In this document: positions 1-8,893 of the stretch, one piece after another
Layout: each line of letters begins with the position of its first letter
How positions within the stretch are numbered: the stretch's first letter is position 1
Assembly (NCBI GenBank): GCA_003665935.1
Contig: QPLR01000004.1
Span: 345,370 to 409,369 of the forward strand
Length of the DNA stretch: 64,000 nt
DNA from: Halobellus sp. Atlit-31R
Lineage (GTDB): Archaea; Halobacteriota; Halobacteria; Halobacteriales; Haloferacaceae
Direction: 5' to 3'
The notes under the pieces: generated by a model
What the model was told of the DNA's origin: nothing
The model's database searches: none
What the model saw: the letters and a program-made list of their open reading frames with translations, nothing else
Program-made: the position numbers and the translations under genes

Positions 1-1011
1 ACCGGGACGCTCACGCGCGGAGAGCTCACCGTCACCGACGTCGTCCCGCTGAACGGAAACGACGAGGCCGACGTACTCCGCTGTGCCCGCGGGCTCGAAG
101 CGCGGAGCGAACACCCGGTCGGTGAGGCGATCGTCGCCGCCGCCGGGGCGGCCGGCGTCGAACAGAGGTCCGTGGAGGACTTCGAGAGCCTCACCGGGAA
201 GGGCGTCCGCGCGACGCTCGACGGGACCCCGCACATTGCGGGCAAGCCAGGGCTCTTCGAGGGGCTCGGTTTCGACCTCGAACACGTCCACGCGACGACC
301 GACGGCGGTGCCGTGACGACCGCGGCGCAGCAGATCTGCGAGCGCAACGACTGCGTCGACCTGCTCCACGACACGGTGCCCGAACTGGAATCCGAGGGCA
401 AGACCGTCGTGCTCGTCGGAACAGCGGACGAGCTGGAGGGGGTCATCGCCGTCGCCGACGAGATTCGACCGGAGGCCGCCCGCGCGGTCGCCCGATTGCG
501 CGACCTCGGGGTCTCGCGGACCGTGATGCTCACCGGCGACAACGAGCGGACCGCCCGCGCGATCGCCGCGGAGGTCGGCGTCGACGAGTACCGCGCCGAG
601 CTCCTCCCCGACGAGAAGGTGACCGCGATCCGCGAACTGCTGTCGGCGTCCGGCGAGGGCGGCGTCGCGATGCTCGGCGACGGCATCAACGACGCGCCGG
701 CGCTCGCGACCGCGACGGTCGGCGTCGCTATGGGTGCGGCGGGGACGGACACGGCGCTCGAAACCGCCGACATCGCGTTGATGGCCGACGACCTCTCGAA
801 GCTCCCGTACCTGTACGAGCTCGCGAACGACGCGAACAGCGTCATCCGACAGAACATCTGGGCCAGCCTCGGAATCAAGGCGCTCTTGGCCGTTGCCGTG
901 CCGTTCGGCTACGTGCCGATCTGGCTGGCCGTGCTGGCGGGCGACGCCGGGATGACCGTCGGCGTGACGAGCAACGCGATGCGACTCGCCCGGCTGCGTC
1001 CCGACGAGTGA
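1..1011 (+). CDS. Heavy-metal P1B-type ATPase, C-terminal part (Zn/Cd/Pb type likely), 5' truncated
   Basis: The window opens inside the gene: the first codons read TGTLT, the end of the DKTGTLT phosphorylation motif, so the transmembrane N-terminal half and the catalytic Asp lie upstream. Visible are the P1B-specific HP motif SEHPVGEAI (bases 106-132), the TGDN and GDGINDAPAL hinge motifs of the P-domain, and two final membrane helices ending near base 1000. The last helix reads AGDAGMTVGVTSNAMRL. An Asp-x-Gly there is the P1B-2 (ZntA/CadA) signature, whereas copper pumps have Met/Ser residues, so efflux of Zn2+, Cd2+ or Pb2+ is inferred. The CPx motif that would confirm this is outside the window. 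Stop TGA at 1009-1011. Confidence 0.93.
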   Translation, partial: TGTLTRGELTVTDVVPLNGNDEADVLRCARGLEARSEHPVGEAIVAAAGAAGVEQRSVEDFESLTGKGVRATLDGTPHIAGKPGLFEGLGFDLEHVHATTDGGAVTTAAQQICERNDCVDLLHDTVPELESEGKTVVLVGTADELEGVIAVADEIRPEAARAVARLRDLGVSRTVMLTGDNERTARAIAAEVGVDEYRAELLPDEKVTAIRELLSASGEGGVAMLGDGINDAPALATATVGVAMGAAGTDTALETADIALMADDLSKLPYLYELANDANSVIRQNIWASLGIKALLAVAVPFGYVPIWLAVLAGDAGMTVGVTSNAMRLARLRPDE

Positions 1012-1081
1012 GGGCCGCGGGGGAGCCGCCACCCCGCCGGGCGGTACCAGCGTTCAAATCGGCCGGGAGTCTATATCCGCT

Positions 1082-1756
1082 ATGGCAACGCAGTTGAGCG
1101 AGGACGTGTGGCAGTTCGGCCTCCGCGGCGTCAACGCGTATCTCGTCTTCGACGACGTCCCCACGCTCGTCGACGCCGGGACGCCGCTGGACGAGTCCGC
1201 GATCCGCGAGGGCCTCGACGCCGCCGGCGTCGACGTCAGCGACGTCGGACGGGTGCTTCTCACGCACTACGACCTCGACCACGTCGGGGCGCTCGCGGCG
1301 CTGACGCCGGCGCTGGACGCGACCGTCTACGCGGGACCGTACGACGCGGGGATCCTGACCGGTCGGCGATCGCCCCCGCTGACGAACCACAAGGGCGCGT
1401 TCCAGCGACTCGCCAGCGTGTTCACGACGCATCCGTCACTCGACGTCGTTCCCGTCGAGGACGGCGAGACGGTCGGGACGTTCACCGCCTACCACACGCC
1501 CGGCCACACGCCGGGGCACGTGGCGTACGTGAGTCGGGAGCGCGACGTCGGGCTGCTCGGCGATCTCGTGGCCGAATCCGACGGCGCGCTCGAACCGTCC
1601 GGCTGGGCAATGAGCTACGACACGGCGCAGGTCCGCGAGAGCATCGAGCGACTGGCGGCGGTTGCGCCGGCGTTCGAGATCGCGTGCGTGGGTCACGGAA
1701 CGCCGCTCGCGAGCGGCGGCAGCGACGCCCTCGGCGCGCTCGCCCAGCGAGTGTGA
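1082..1756 (+). CDS. MBL-fold metallo-hydrolase
   Basis: 224-residue metallo-beta-lactamase-fold protein. The metal-binding signature is LLTHYDLDHVG (about residues 59-69), an HxDxDH variant of the usual HxHxDH. Further expected ligands are in HTPGHTPGHVAYV (about 138), LLGDLV (about 157) and a C-terminal VGHGTP. It is soluble, with no signal peptide. The family includes glyoxalase II, lactonases and thioesterases, and the sequence does not allow a choice of substrate. It sits 70 bases after the ATPase with no shared overlap. ATG 1082 is the only reasonable start. Confidence 0.88.
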   Translation: MATQLSEDVWQFGLRGVNAYLVFDDVPTLVDAGTPLDESAIREGLDAAGVDVSDVGRVLLTHYDLDHVGALAALTPALDATVYAGPYDAGILTGRRSPPLTNHKGAFQRLASVFTTHPSLDVVPVEDGETVGTFTAYHTPGHTPGHVAYVSRERDVGLLGDLVAESDGALEPSGWAMSYDTAQVRESIERLAAVAPAFEIACVGHGTPLASGGSDALGALAQRV

Positions 1757-1781
1757 GTCGCGGTCGGAGAAGCGACTGCCC

Positions 1782-2435
1782 TCAGAGCACGTCGAGGACG
1801 ACGATCGAGAGGTAGAGCTGTCCCAAGCCGGCGAGCACGAGGAGGACGCCCGCGGCCTGCTTCAGGTAGCCGGCGTACCGGCCCGCCCCGCGCCAGGCGG
1901 TCACGCCAGCGTCTGTCAGGAGCGTCACGCCGACGAGCGGGACCGCGACGCCCCCGGCGTAGGCCCCGAGGACGACGAGCCCCCGTGCGGGAGAGAGCGA
2001 CGACGCCTGTGCGATCACGCCGAGGAACAGCGGGACGACGCATCCGGCCGCCGCGACGGCGTAGACCGCGCCGAAGACGCCGAAGCCGAGCAGCGACTCG
2101 GGACGCGCCGGCAGCGGGATCGTCGGCGGCGTCCACCCGTAGAGGACCAGCAGACCGAAGACGACCAGCGCGGCGCCGATCAGCGGCTCGAACATCGGCA
2201 GCAGCGACGTGAGTCGCTGGCCGACGGCGAGAGCCAAAGACGCGACGACGCCGAGGGCGACGATCGCTCCGGCGGCGGCCGCGAGGCCCGAAACGAGTCC
2301 GGGCGTGTCGTCGTTGCGGCGGACGTAGTAGCCGACGTAGCCGGGGAGTAACGGAAACGCACAGGGCGCAAAGAAGGTCGTGACGCCCGTCCCGGCGGCG
2401 AACGCGACGGTCCCGAAGAACGCGGTCGAGGTCAC
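1782..2435 (-). CDS. ccdA: Cytochrome c biogenesis/thiol-disulfide transport protein CcdA
   Basis: 217-residue membrane protein with about six helices, matching the short CcdA form of DsbD. The two redox cysteines expected for CcdA are in helix 1 (FFAPCAFPLLPGY) and the fourth helix (AAAGCVVPLFLGV). CcdA carries electrons from cytoplasmic thioredoxin to extracytoplasmic thiol proteins. The open frame runs much further upstream, but that extension lies over the preceding gene. I chose GTG at 2435 because it overlaps the upstream TGA as GTGA and begins exactly at the family N-terminus. It is the last gene of a Sco1-TlpA-CcdA operon, and its likely client is the adjacent TlpA-like protein. Confidence 0.9.
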   Translation of the reverse strand: MTSTAFFGTVAFAAGTGVTTFFAPCAFPLLPGYVGYYVRRNDDTPGLVSGLAAAAGAIVALGVVASLALAVGQRLTSLLPMFEPLIGAALVVFGLLVLYGWTPPTIPLPARPESLLGFGVFGAVYAVAAAGCVVPLFLGVIAQASSLSPARGLVVLGAYAGGVAVPLVGVTLLTDAGVTAWRGAGRYAGYLKQAAGVLLVLAGLGQLYLSIVVLDVL

Positions 2436-2968
2436 GTCTCCGGGAGGGCGCGGTCGATTTCGGTTCTGAGCGTCGCCGCCGACGCGACGCCCGCGTGATC
2501 CCAGCTGATCGCGCCCGACGCGTCGGCGACGACGAGATACGGGAGTCCCGACGCCCCGACGGCAGCCATCAGGTCGCTCTCGGGGTCGAGGGCGACCGTC
2601 CACTGACCGTCGTGCGTCTGCCACCACTGGCGGACGTCCTCGCGCGTGAGCGTCCCGCCGATCCGCTCGTTCGTGACGGAGACGAACGCGACCCGATCGC
2701 CGTACTCCTCGTAGACGGTCGAGAGCGCGTCCATCTGCTCTTTGCAGGGGGCACACCACGTCGCGAAGAGGTCGATCACGGTCGGCCTGTCGGCGGCGGG
2801 GACGGCCGTCTCGCCGGCTGTCGAACCGCGGGCGTCGAGCGTTTCGAGCCGCATCGGGAGAGTGCCGTCGTCGCCCCCGGTCCCCGGCAGATCACCGCGG
2901 AGCGCCGCCACGCTGGCACCGGTGAGCCCGAGACCGCCGAGAGCGGTCAGGAGCTGGCGGCGGTTCAT
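2432..2968 (-). CDS. TlpA/ResA-like exported thioredoxin
   Basis: 178 residues. The N-terminus (MNRRQLLTALGGLGLTG) looks like a Tat-type signal or membrane anchor, and the thioredoxin domain carries the CxxC site in FATWCAPCKEQMD (about residues 69-81). The cis-Pro loop is GLPYLVV. TlpA/ResA proteins reduce apocytochrome c or copper-site cysteines outside the membrane. ATG at 2968 overlaps the stop of the Sco1 gene by ATGA, and its own TGA overlaps the GTG of ccdA, so the three genes are tightly coupled. Confidence 0.9.
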   Translation of the reverse strand: MNRRQLLTALGGLGLTGASVAALRGDLPGTGGDDGTLPMRLETLDARGSTAGETAVPAADRPTVIDLFATWCAPCKEQMDALSTVYEEYGDRVAFVSVTNERIGGTLTREDVRQWWQTHDGQWTVALDPESDLMAAVGASGLPYLVVADASGAISWDHAGVASAATLRTEIDRALPET

Positions 2969-3630
2969 CGGTTTCTGACGGTTTCGAGGTCGGCGACGAT
3001 CCGTTCGGGGTCCGGCGACTCGGTCCGGTAGGCGCGCTCGACGTAGCCGTCGGCGTTCACGAGATACGTCATCGCCGAGTGCGCGAACATATACATGTCC
3101 ATATCGTCGGGCTGGGTGCGCTGGAAGGTAACGCCGAACTGCTCCGAGACGACGGCCTTCGCTCGCGCTTTCGACTCGGGGCGGAGGAACTGCCAGTTGC
3201 CGGCGTCGAGTGCGACGTTCATCTGCTCGCCGTACGTTTGGAGGCGTTCGGCGTCGTCACGCTCCGGGTCGAACGTCACCGGGAGGAACGCGACGTCGTC
3301 GGCGTAGCCCTCCTCGATCGAGTGCGTCTGCACGTTCCGCATCGACTGAATCAACACGGGACAGACCGTGTTGCAGTGGCTGTAGAAGAACGTCAGCAGC
3401 TGCGGTTTGCCGACGGACCGAACGTCGACCTCGCGGCCTCCGATCGGGTCCGGCAGCGTCGCCGCCGGGACGCGCTGGCCCCACGCGGGGTACGGAAGCT
3501 CCTCGCTCGTGTACTCGCGGTCCGGCTCCGGGAGCGCGACGTCCGGGTTCGAGTCTCCCAGTCCGAGACAGCCCGCCGTCCCGAGGACGCCGGCGGCGGC
3601 CGCACCGCGAAGGTAGGTCCGTCGCTGCAT
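2965..3630 (-). CDS. SCO1/SenC/PrrC family copper chaperone lipoprotein
   Basis: 221-residue exported lipoprotein. MQRRTYLRGAAAAG is a Tat signal and GTAGC (Cys21) the lipobox. The thioredoxin-like domain has the Sco copper/thiol motif HCNTVCPVL (Cys near residues 82 and 86) and the distal His in MFAHSAMTYL (about 180). Sco proteins deliver copper to, or maintain thiols of, the CuA site of cytochrome oxidase. It is the first gene of the three-gene thiol operon. No terminal oxidase gene lies in this window. Confidence 0.92.
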   Translation of the reverse strand: MQRRTYLRGAAAAGVLGTAGCLGLGDSNPDVALPEPDREYTSEELPYPAWGQRVPAATLPDPIGGREVDVRSVGKPQLLTFFYSHCNTVCPVLIQSMRNVQTHSIEEGYADDVAFLPVTFDPERDDAERLQTYGEQMNVALDAGNWQFLRPESKARAKAVVSEQFGVTFQRTQPDDMDMYMFAHSAMTYLVNADGYVERAYRTESPDPERIVADLETVRNR

Positions 3631-3729
3631 TGTTACTCCGGACTCAGCGGTGCGGAGGCATAAGGCGAGTGGTCGTTCCCCGAGGGTGAAAATGACGGTT
3701 CGGCTCCCGAGAAGGCCCGTGCGCGGCCG

Positions 3730-5814
3730 CTACTGGACCGACAGTTCGGTCACTGCAGCGTCGACGACGCCGACGCCGTAGCCGGAGATCGACGCGTCGC
3801 CGACGCGCCATTCGACGCCGTCGGGGGCGTCCACCTCGATGGGGTCACCGCCGAAGTTGAGCACCCACGTGAGGCCGTCCCGCTCGGCAACGCGGACGGT
3901 CTCCGGGAAGCGACCGCTATATGCGACGCCGCCCCGGTCGAGGAGGTCGGTGACGAGCGCGTCCGCGAGGTCGGCCTCGGGCCAGACGCCGCAGTACGTG
4001 ACGGAGCCGTCGCCGACGTCGTGGTCCAGCACGGCCGGCCGTCCGGCGGCCGTCCCCGAGATATACTCGCCCGCGACGCTCGCCTCGTCGGGGACGAGCC
4101 ACTCGGCCCACGTCCGGTAGTCGTACGTCGTCTCCCGGTAGGTGAGCGTGGTCTCGATCGAATCGGGGAGGCTCTCGTGCTGGTCGACGTGTCCGCCGAC
4201 GAGCGACGCGAACGGACCGGGTGCGAGGTCGGGCTGAAGCCGGTTCCCCGGCAGTTTGTACCCGGAGCGCGGGCCCAGCAGCACGTGGCCGCCGTCGACG
4301 ACGTAGTCCTCGAGCGCGCTCGCCAGCGACTCGCTCGCGAGATGCAGCGTCGGCGCGACGACGGCGGCGTAGCCGTCGAGGTCGGCTTCGGGTTCGACGA
4401 CGTCGACCTGGACGCCGCGCGCCCGGAGCGCGCGGTAGAACGCGCCGACGAGGCCCCAGTAGTCGAACTCCGGGGCGTGCGGCTGCCCGGAGAGCGCCCA
4501 GAGGTCGTCGTAGGAGAAACACAGCGCCACGGGCGCGTCGACGCCGTCGAGGTCGCCGAGCGACTCGAACTCGGCGGCCGCGCGGGCGGCGTCCTCGTAG
4601 CCGCGGTCGGGCGAGCCGTCGTGTTTGCGCAGGCCGGCGTGATACTGTTCTTGGCCCTGTCGGCAGCGACGCCACCGGAAGTACGAGACGACGTTCGCGC
4701 CGTGGGCGACCGCCTGGTGCGCCCAGAGCCGCATCGCGCCCTCGCCGGGCTGCGGACAGCGCGGCGGCCAGTTGACGTCGCCGGGCTGTTGCTCCATCAC
4801 CCAAAAGCCCGCGGGACCGCGGTAGAGGTCGTGGTTGAGACTCACCTGGTCCGGATCGCCAGCGCGGAGCCGGTCGTCGGTGAGCTCTGCGGTGTTTCGG
4901 TCCTGCGCGAAGCCGGTGGGGTAGGAGTCCCACGTGGCGAAGTCGAGCGACTCGGAGACGCTGAAGGCGTCGAGCGTGTCGAAGTTGCCCATAAAGTTGT
5001 GCGTCACGAACCACTCGTCGTTCGCCTCGCGGACGATCGCCGCCTGCAGTTCGTTGTAGTCGACGACGCTCTCGTTGGCGAAGCGCGCGTAGTCGAGGAG
5101 GCGCGAGGGGTGGTGTTCGGCCGCGGTGTGTCGCGGCGGCTGAAGCTCGTCGAACGAGCCGTACTGCTGGCTCCAGAAGGTCGTTCCCCACGTCTCGTTG
5201 AGCGCGTCGACGTCGTCGTAGCGGTCGCGACACCACTCGCGGAACGCCGCGGCGCAGTCGTCACAGTAACACCGGACGGTGTGGTGACAGCCGTACTCGT
5301 TGTCCGTCTGCCAGCCCACTACCGGGTCGGCGTCGGCGTAGCGCTCCGCCATTCGGCGGGCGATTCGGGCGCTCTCCTCGCGGTAGACCGCCGAGTTGAA
5401 GCAGTAGTGCCGTCGGCTGCCGAACTCGCGCGTCGTTCCGTCGGGCTCTTCCTGGAGGATCTCGGGGTACTCGTCGATCAGCCACTTCGGCGGCGTCGCC
5501 GTCGGCGTACAGAGCACCACGTCGATGCCGGCGTCGCCGAGCAGCGAGACGGCGGTGTCGAGCCACTCGAAGTCGAACGCGCCGCGCTCGGGCTCGATCC
5601 GGCCCCAGGAGAACTCGCCCATCCGGACGACGTCGATGCCGGCGGCGGCCATCTGCTCGACGTCGGTCTCCCAGCGCTCGCGCGGCCAGTGCTCCGGGAA
5701 GTAACAGACGCCGATCCGGGGCGTCGCCGTCGCGCTCGCGTCAGAGGCGGTGAGCGCCGTACCGGGGGTTTCGTCGCTGTGCGCGTCGCCGTCTGCGTCG
5801 GTATCGTCAGTCAT
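3730..5814 (-). CDS. bgaH: Beta-galactosidase, glycoside hydrolase family 42
   Basis: 694 residues, strongly resembling the halophilic beta-galactosidase BgaH. The TIM barrel begins at GVCYFPEHWPRERWE. The acid/base Glu is in WQTDNEYGCHH (about residue 171) and the nucleophile Glu in WVMEQQPGDVNW (about 338). The GH42 zinc-site cysteines are present (RHYCFNS and RCYCDDC). A trimerisation and a C-terminal beta domain follow. It releases beta-linked galactose in the cytoplasm; no signal peptide is seen, although about 35 acidic residues precede the barrel. ATG 5814 overlaps the end of the GH36 gene by 8 bases. Last gene of the galactoside operon. Confidence 0.95.
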   Translation of the reverse strand: MTDDTDADGDAHSDETPGTALTASDASATATPRIGVCYFPEHWPRERWETDVEQMAAAGIDVVRMGEFSWGRIEPERGAFDFEWLDTAVSLLGDAGIDVVLCTPTATPPKWLIDEYPEILQEEPDGTTREFGSRRHYCFNSAVYREESARIARRMAERYADADPVVGWQTDNEYGCHHTVRCYCDDCAAAFREWCRDRYDDVDALNETWGTTFWSQQYGSFDELQPPRHTAAEHHPSRLLDYARFANESVVDYNELQAAIVREANDEWFVTHNFMGNFDTLDAFSVSESLDFATWDSYPTGFAQDRNTAELTDDRLRAGDPDQVSLNHDLYRGPAGFWVMEQQPGDVNWPPRCPQPGEGAMRLWAHQAVAHGANVVSYFRWRRCRQGQEQYHAGLRKHDGSPDRGYEDAARAAAEFESLGDLDGVDAPVALCFSYDDLWALSGQPHAPEFDYWGLVGAFYRALRARGVQVDVVEPEADLDGYAAVVAPTLHLASESLASALEDYVVDGGHVLLGPRSGYKLPGNRLQPDLAPGPFASLVGGHVDQHESLPDSIETTLTYRETTYDYRTWAEWLVPDEASVAGEYISGTAAGRPAVLDHDVGDGSVTYCGVWPEADLADALVTDLLDRGGVAYSGRFPETVRVAERDGLTWVLNFGGDPIEVDAPDGVEWRVGDASISGYGVGVVDAAVTELSVQ

Positions 5815-8104
5815 TCTGGGTCTCGAATTCGAATTCGTTCGCGCCCGGCGCGGCCGTGAGCGTGACCGTCTCGGCGGTGTCCGGGTCGTCGGCGGACGGA
5901 CGCTCTTGCAGGTCGGCGTCGGACTCGCCCTCTGTGGAGTCGCTCCCGGACTCGCGCCGCGTCGAGTCGCTCGGCCGCCACGCGCCGGGCGTCGCGACGA
6001 CCAACTCCATCGGCGCGTCGGCGTCGAGTGTCACCGACAGTGCGCCGGCGTCCCACTCGACGGCCGTCACCTGTGCGGCGCCGTTCGCGAGGTGGTCGGC
6101 ACCGACGAGCGACGGGCGGTCTTCCTCCGGGGCGAGCGCGCAGTGGACCAGAAGGCAGCCGTGCGGGGCGACCTCGCGTTCGATCGGCCCGCGAGCGAGG
6201 CCGTCGGTCTCACCGGCCGGTCCGAGCGCCGTCCAGGCGAGCGCCGTCGGGTCGGCATCCGGATCGGAGTCGCCCGCGACGTGTTCGCGCGGGTCGACGC
6301 GGAGCCGACGCGTCTCGTCGCTCCAGTTGAACGCCGCGACGGCGGCCGACCCGTCGGCGGGGCGGTCGCAGACGACGCAGTCGGGGAACTCCCGGTCACC
6401 GATCCCGCGGACGTCGCCGTCCGCGACAGGCGGGAGCGTGCGCTCGAAGAGGCGACGACCCGCGTCGTCGATCTCCGCGACGGCGTCGCTGAGGAAGTTC
6501 GAGCCGCCGGTGAGCGCGACGAGCGCGGCGAACGATTCGCGCTCGGCGACGGTGAGCTCGGTCGTCTCGCGGACGAGCTGGCAGTCGGGGTCGTTCAGCC
6601 ACAGCCGACGGTGACAGAACTGACGGTTCAGGACGTTGCGGACGGCGTTCTCGTGAGCCGGCTGGCTGGCGCTGTCGCCGTCGCGCCGCCAGTACGGCGC
6701 GGTGTCGGGACCGATCCGCATCGCGTCGACGAGGCCGACGCTGGGGAAGCCGGGCGCGCCGCAGCCGAGGATGAACGCCTCGCCGACGGCGTCGCGGATC
6801 GTCTCCAGTCCGTGGCGGTACGCCTCCGCCCGCGTCACGTCGGCGTGTCGGTCGCCGGGCAACGCCGCGGCGTAGAGGAAGTCGAGTTTGAGGTACTCGA
6901 AGCCCCACTCCTCGACGACGGTCGCGAACGTCTCGCGGAGCCACGCGGTCACCTCCGGGTGGGTGGTATCGAGCGCGTACATCGGCCCGTGGCGCGCGCC
7001 CGCGTCGACCGGCTCTCCGCCGGCCGTCAGGAGCCACTCGGGGTGTTCGCGCGCCAGGTCGGAGTCGGCCTGCACGTAGAACGGTGCGAGCCAGAGTCCC
7101 GGGTCGTGACCGGCGGCGGCGACGTCGTCGCGCAGGTCGCGCATCGACTCGAAGCCCGCCGCGAGCGTCCGCCAGTCGCCGAACGCGGTCTCGTAGCCGT
7201 CGTCGATCTGGACGACGTCGAGGTCGACGCCCCAGTCGTCGAGGTCCGCGACGTTCGTGCTGACGTCCGCCGCGGTGACGTCGGTGAAGTAGTGGTACCA
7301 CGAGCACCAGCCCGTGGGGGCGCTCGCAGGGACGCGCGCTCCCATCCGCTCGCCGACGGCCGCCGCCAGCGATTCCAGCCCGGCCGTCGTCGAGCGACCG
7401 GCGTCGATCCGCAGCGTCGCGCTCTCGCGGCGCTCGCCGGGGCCGACGGAGATACCGTCGAGCGGGCAGACCGCGCTGAGAGCCGTCTCGCCGTCGGTGT
7501 CCGTCGCGGTCCGGATATCGAACCGCGTCAGCGACGACGCGTGATCGAGGAAGCCGAGCGTGAGCGTGCCCGGATCGCCGGCCAGCGCCGTGACCGCGTG
7601 GCTCGTCAGCGCGTCGTCGGGCGCGACGAGGTCGACCATCTGCGGCCGGCTCTTCGGCGTTTCTGGCGGGAAGCGGTCGTCGAGGCGGAGCGTCGCGGTC
7701 GGCGACCACGACTGATAGCCGTGGACGAAGGCGCGATCCGACGCCGCGAACGGGACGGTCCCGTCGAGCACCTCGATCGCGTCGAGACGAACCGCCTCGG
7801 CCGAGCGATTTTCGACCGCGACGGTCACGTCGACAGCGTGGTGATCGGGGCGGTCGTCGTCGCGGCTCTCGGACGCGTCGGTCACGGCGGTCGAACCGGT
7901 CTCGCTGGTCGCGTCAGACGCTCGCTCGACGGAGACGTCGACGACGAGTCCGTCGTGACTGTCGGCCCCCGCTGCGACGTCGACACCGACAGTGCCGGTA
8001 AAGAGCGTCGCCGACTCGCCGTCGACCGACGCAGACTCGATCGCGAGCCGGGCCGTCTCCGGATCGTACGCGACCGCCGTCCGGCCGGCGTCGACCCGCG
8101 TCAC
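5807..8104 (-). CDS. Alpha-galactosidase, glycoside hydrolase family 36
   Basis: 765 residues. An N-terminal beta-sandwich leads into the catalytic barrel: GWCSWYHYFTDVT, VVQIDDGYETAFGDW, GLWLAPFYVQ, the nucleophile Asp in YLKLDFLYAA (about residue 404) and the acid/base Asp in MRIGPDTAPYW (about 466). These are GH36/clan GH-D hallmarks, so removal of alpha-1,6-galactose from melibiose or raffinose-type sugars is expected. The open frame continues upstream into the SDR gene, but GTG 8104 overlaps that gene's TGA (GTGA) and starts the natural N-terminus. It sits between the SDR and bgaH with overlaps on both sides. Confidence 0.93.
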   Translation of the reverse strand: MTRVDAGRTAVAYDPETARLAIESASVDGESATLFTGTVGVDVAAGADSHDGLVVDVSVERASDATSETGSTAVTDASESRDDDRPDHHAVDVTVAVENRSAEAVRLDAIEVLDGTVPFAASDRAFVHGYQSWSPTATLRLDDRFPPETPKSRPQMVDLVAPDDALTSHAVTALAGDPGTLTLGFLDHASSLTRFDIRTATDTDGETALSAVCPLDGISVGPGERRESATLRIDAGRSTTAGLESLAAAVGERMGARVPASAPTGWCSWYHYFTDVTAADVSTNVADLDDWGVDLDVVQIDDGYETAFGDWRTLAAGFESMRDLRDDVAAAGHDPGLWLAPFYVQADSDLAREHPEWLLTAGGEPVDAGARHGPMYALDTTHPEVTAWLRETFATVVEEWGFEYLKLDFLYAAALPGDRHADVTRAEAYRHGLETIRDAVGEAFILGCGAPGFPSVGLVDAMRIGPDTAPYWRRDGDSASQPAHENAVRNVLNRQFCHRRLWLNDPDCQLVRETTELTVAERESFAALVALTGGSNFLSDAVAEIDDAGRRLFERTLPPVADGDVRGIGDREFPDCVVCDRPADGSAAVAAFNWSDETRRLRVDPREHVAGDSDPDADPTALAWTALGPAGETDGLARGPIEREVAPHGCLLVHCALAPEEDRPSLVGADHLANGAAQVTAVEWDAGALSVTLDADAPMELVVATPGAWRPSDSTRRESGSDSTEGESDADLQERPSADDPDTAETVTLTAAPGANEFEFETQND

Positions 8105-8889
8105 TCGCGGTCCTCCCGGCGCGCGCGGTAGTCCGGCAGGGTGTCGTCCTGCATCACGGCCGTCCGGCCGCCGTCGACGAGGAGGTTCGCCCCGGTGACG
8201 AAGCCGGCCTCGTCGCTGGCGAGGAACGCGACCGCCGCGGCGACGTCTTCGGGCCTGCCGATCCGGCCGACCGGGTGGATCGACTCGACGTGGCGGCGCT
8301 CGGCCTCGTCCATCTCCGAGACCGTCCGCTCGATCGCGACCCAGCCGGGGTTGACGGTGTTGACGCGGACGTGCGGTCCGAGGTCGAGCGCCATCGCGCG
8401 GGTCATCCCGTTGATCCCCGCTTTGACCGCGTTGTACGGGAACATCGCGGGCATCGTCAGGAACGCGTGGTTCGAGGACGTATTGACGATAGCGCCCTCC
8501 TCCATTCGCTCTGCGGCCTCCTTCGCGCACAGCCAGAACGAGCGGAAGTCCGTCTCGACGACAAACTCCCAGTCCTCGCGCGTCGCCTCGGTGACGCCGG
8601 TGTTCGTCTCGACGCCGGCGTTGTTCACGAGGACGTCGAGGCCGCCGTAGGTGTCGACTGTCGCGTCGAACAGCGCCGCGATGTCGTCGGGATCGCGCAT
8701 ATCGGCGCGGACGAAGACCGCCTCGCCGCCGTCCGCTTCGATGTCGGCGACGGTCGCTTCGCCGGCTTCGCGGGTGCGCCCCGTGACGACGACGCTCGCG
8801 CCCTCCCGAGCGAGGCGCTTTGCGACGCCTGCGCCGATCCCGCGGGTCGAGCCAGTGACGACCGCGACGCGGTCGGTGAATCGCTCCAT
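8101..8889 (-). CDS. SDR-family oxidoreductase, candidate galactose 1-dehydrogenase
   Basis: 262-residue classical short-chain dehydrogenase. Cofactor motif VVTGSTRGIGAG at residues 10-21, the NNAG motif, catalytic Ser in NTSSNHAF and YNAVKAG (YxxxK, about 150). The C-terminal half has the usual PVGRIGRPEDVAAAV segment. By family alone the substrate is open. The inference of galactose (or galactoside-derived sugar) oxidation rests on its place between galactonate dehydratase and alpha-galactosidase, where a DeLey-Doudoroff pathway needs a galactose dehydrogenase. It begins 4 bases after dgoD and its stop overlaps the GH36 start. Confidence 0.9.
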   Translation of the reverse strand: MERFTDRVAVVTGSTRGIGAGVAKRLAREGASVVVTGRTREAGEATVADIEADGGEAVFVRADMRDPDDIAALFDATVDTYGGLDVLVNNAGVETNTGVTEATREDWEFVVETDFRSFWLCAKEAAERMEEGAIVNTSSNHAFLTMPAMFPYNAVKAGINGMTRAMALDLGPHVRVNTVNPGWVAIERTVSEMDEAERRHVESIHPVGRIGRPEDVAAAVAFLASDEAGFVTGANLLVDGGRTAVMQDDTLPDYRARREDRE

Positions 8890-8893
8890 CGGG

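Noticed and set aside
5750..8131. A 793-codon plus-strand open frame
   Set aside because: Antisense to the GH36 gene, whose catalytic motifs are clear.
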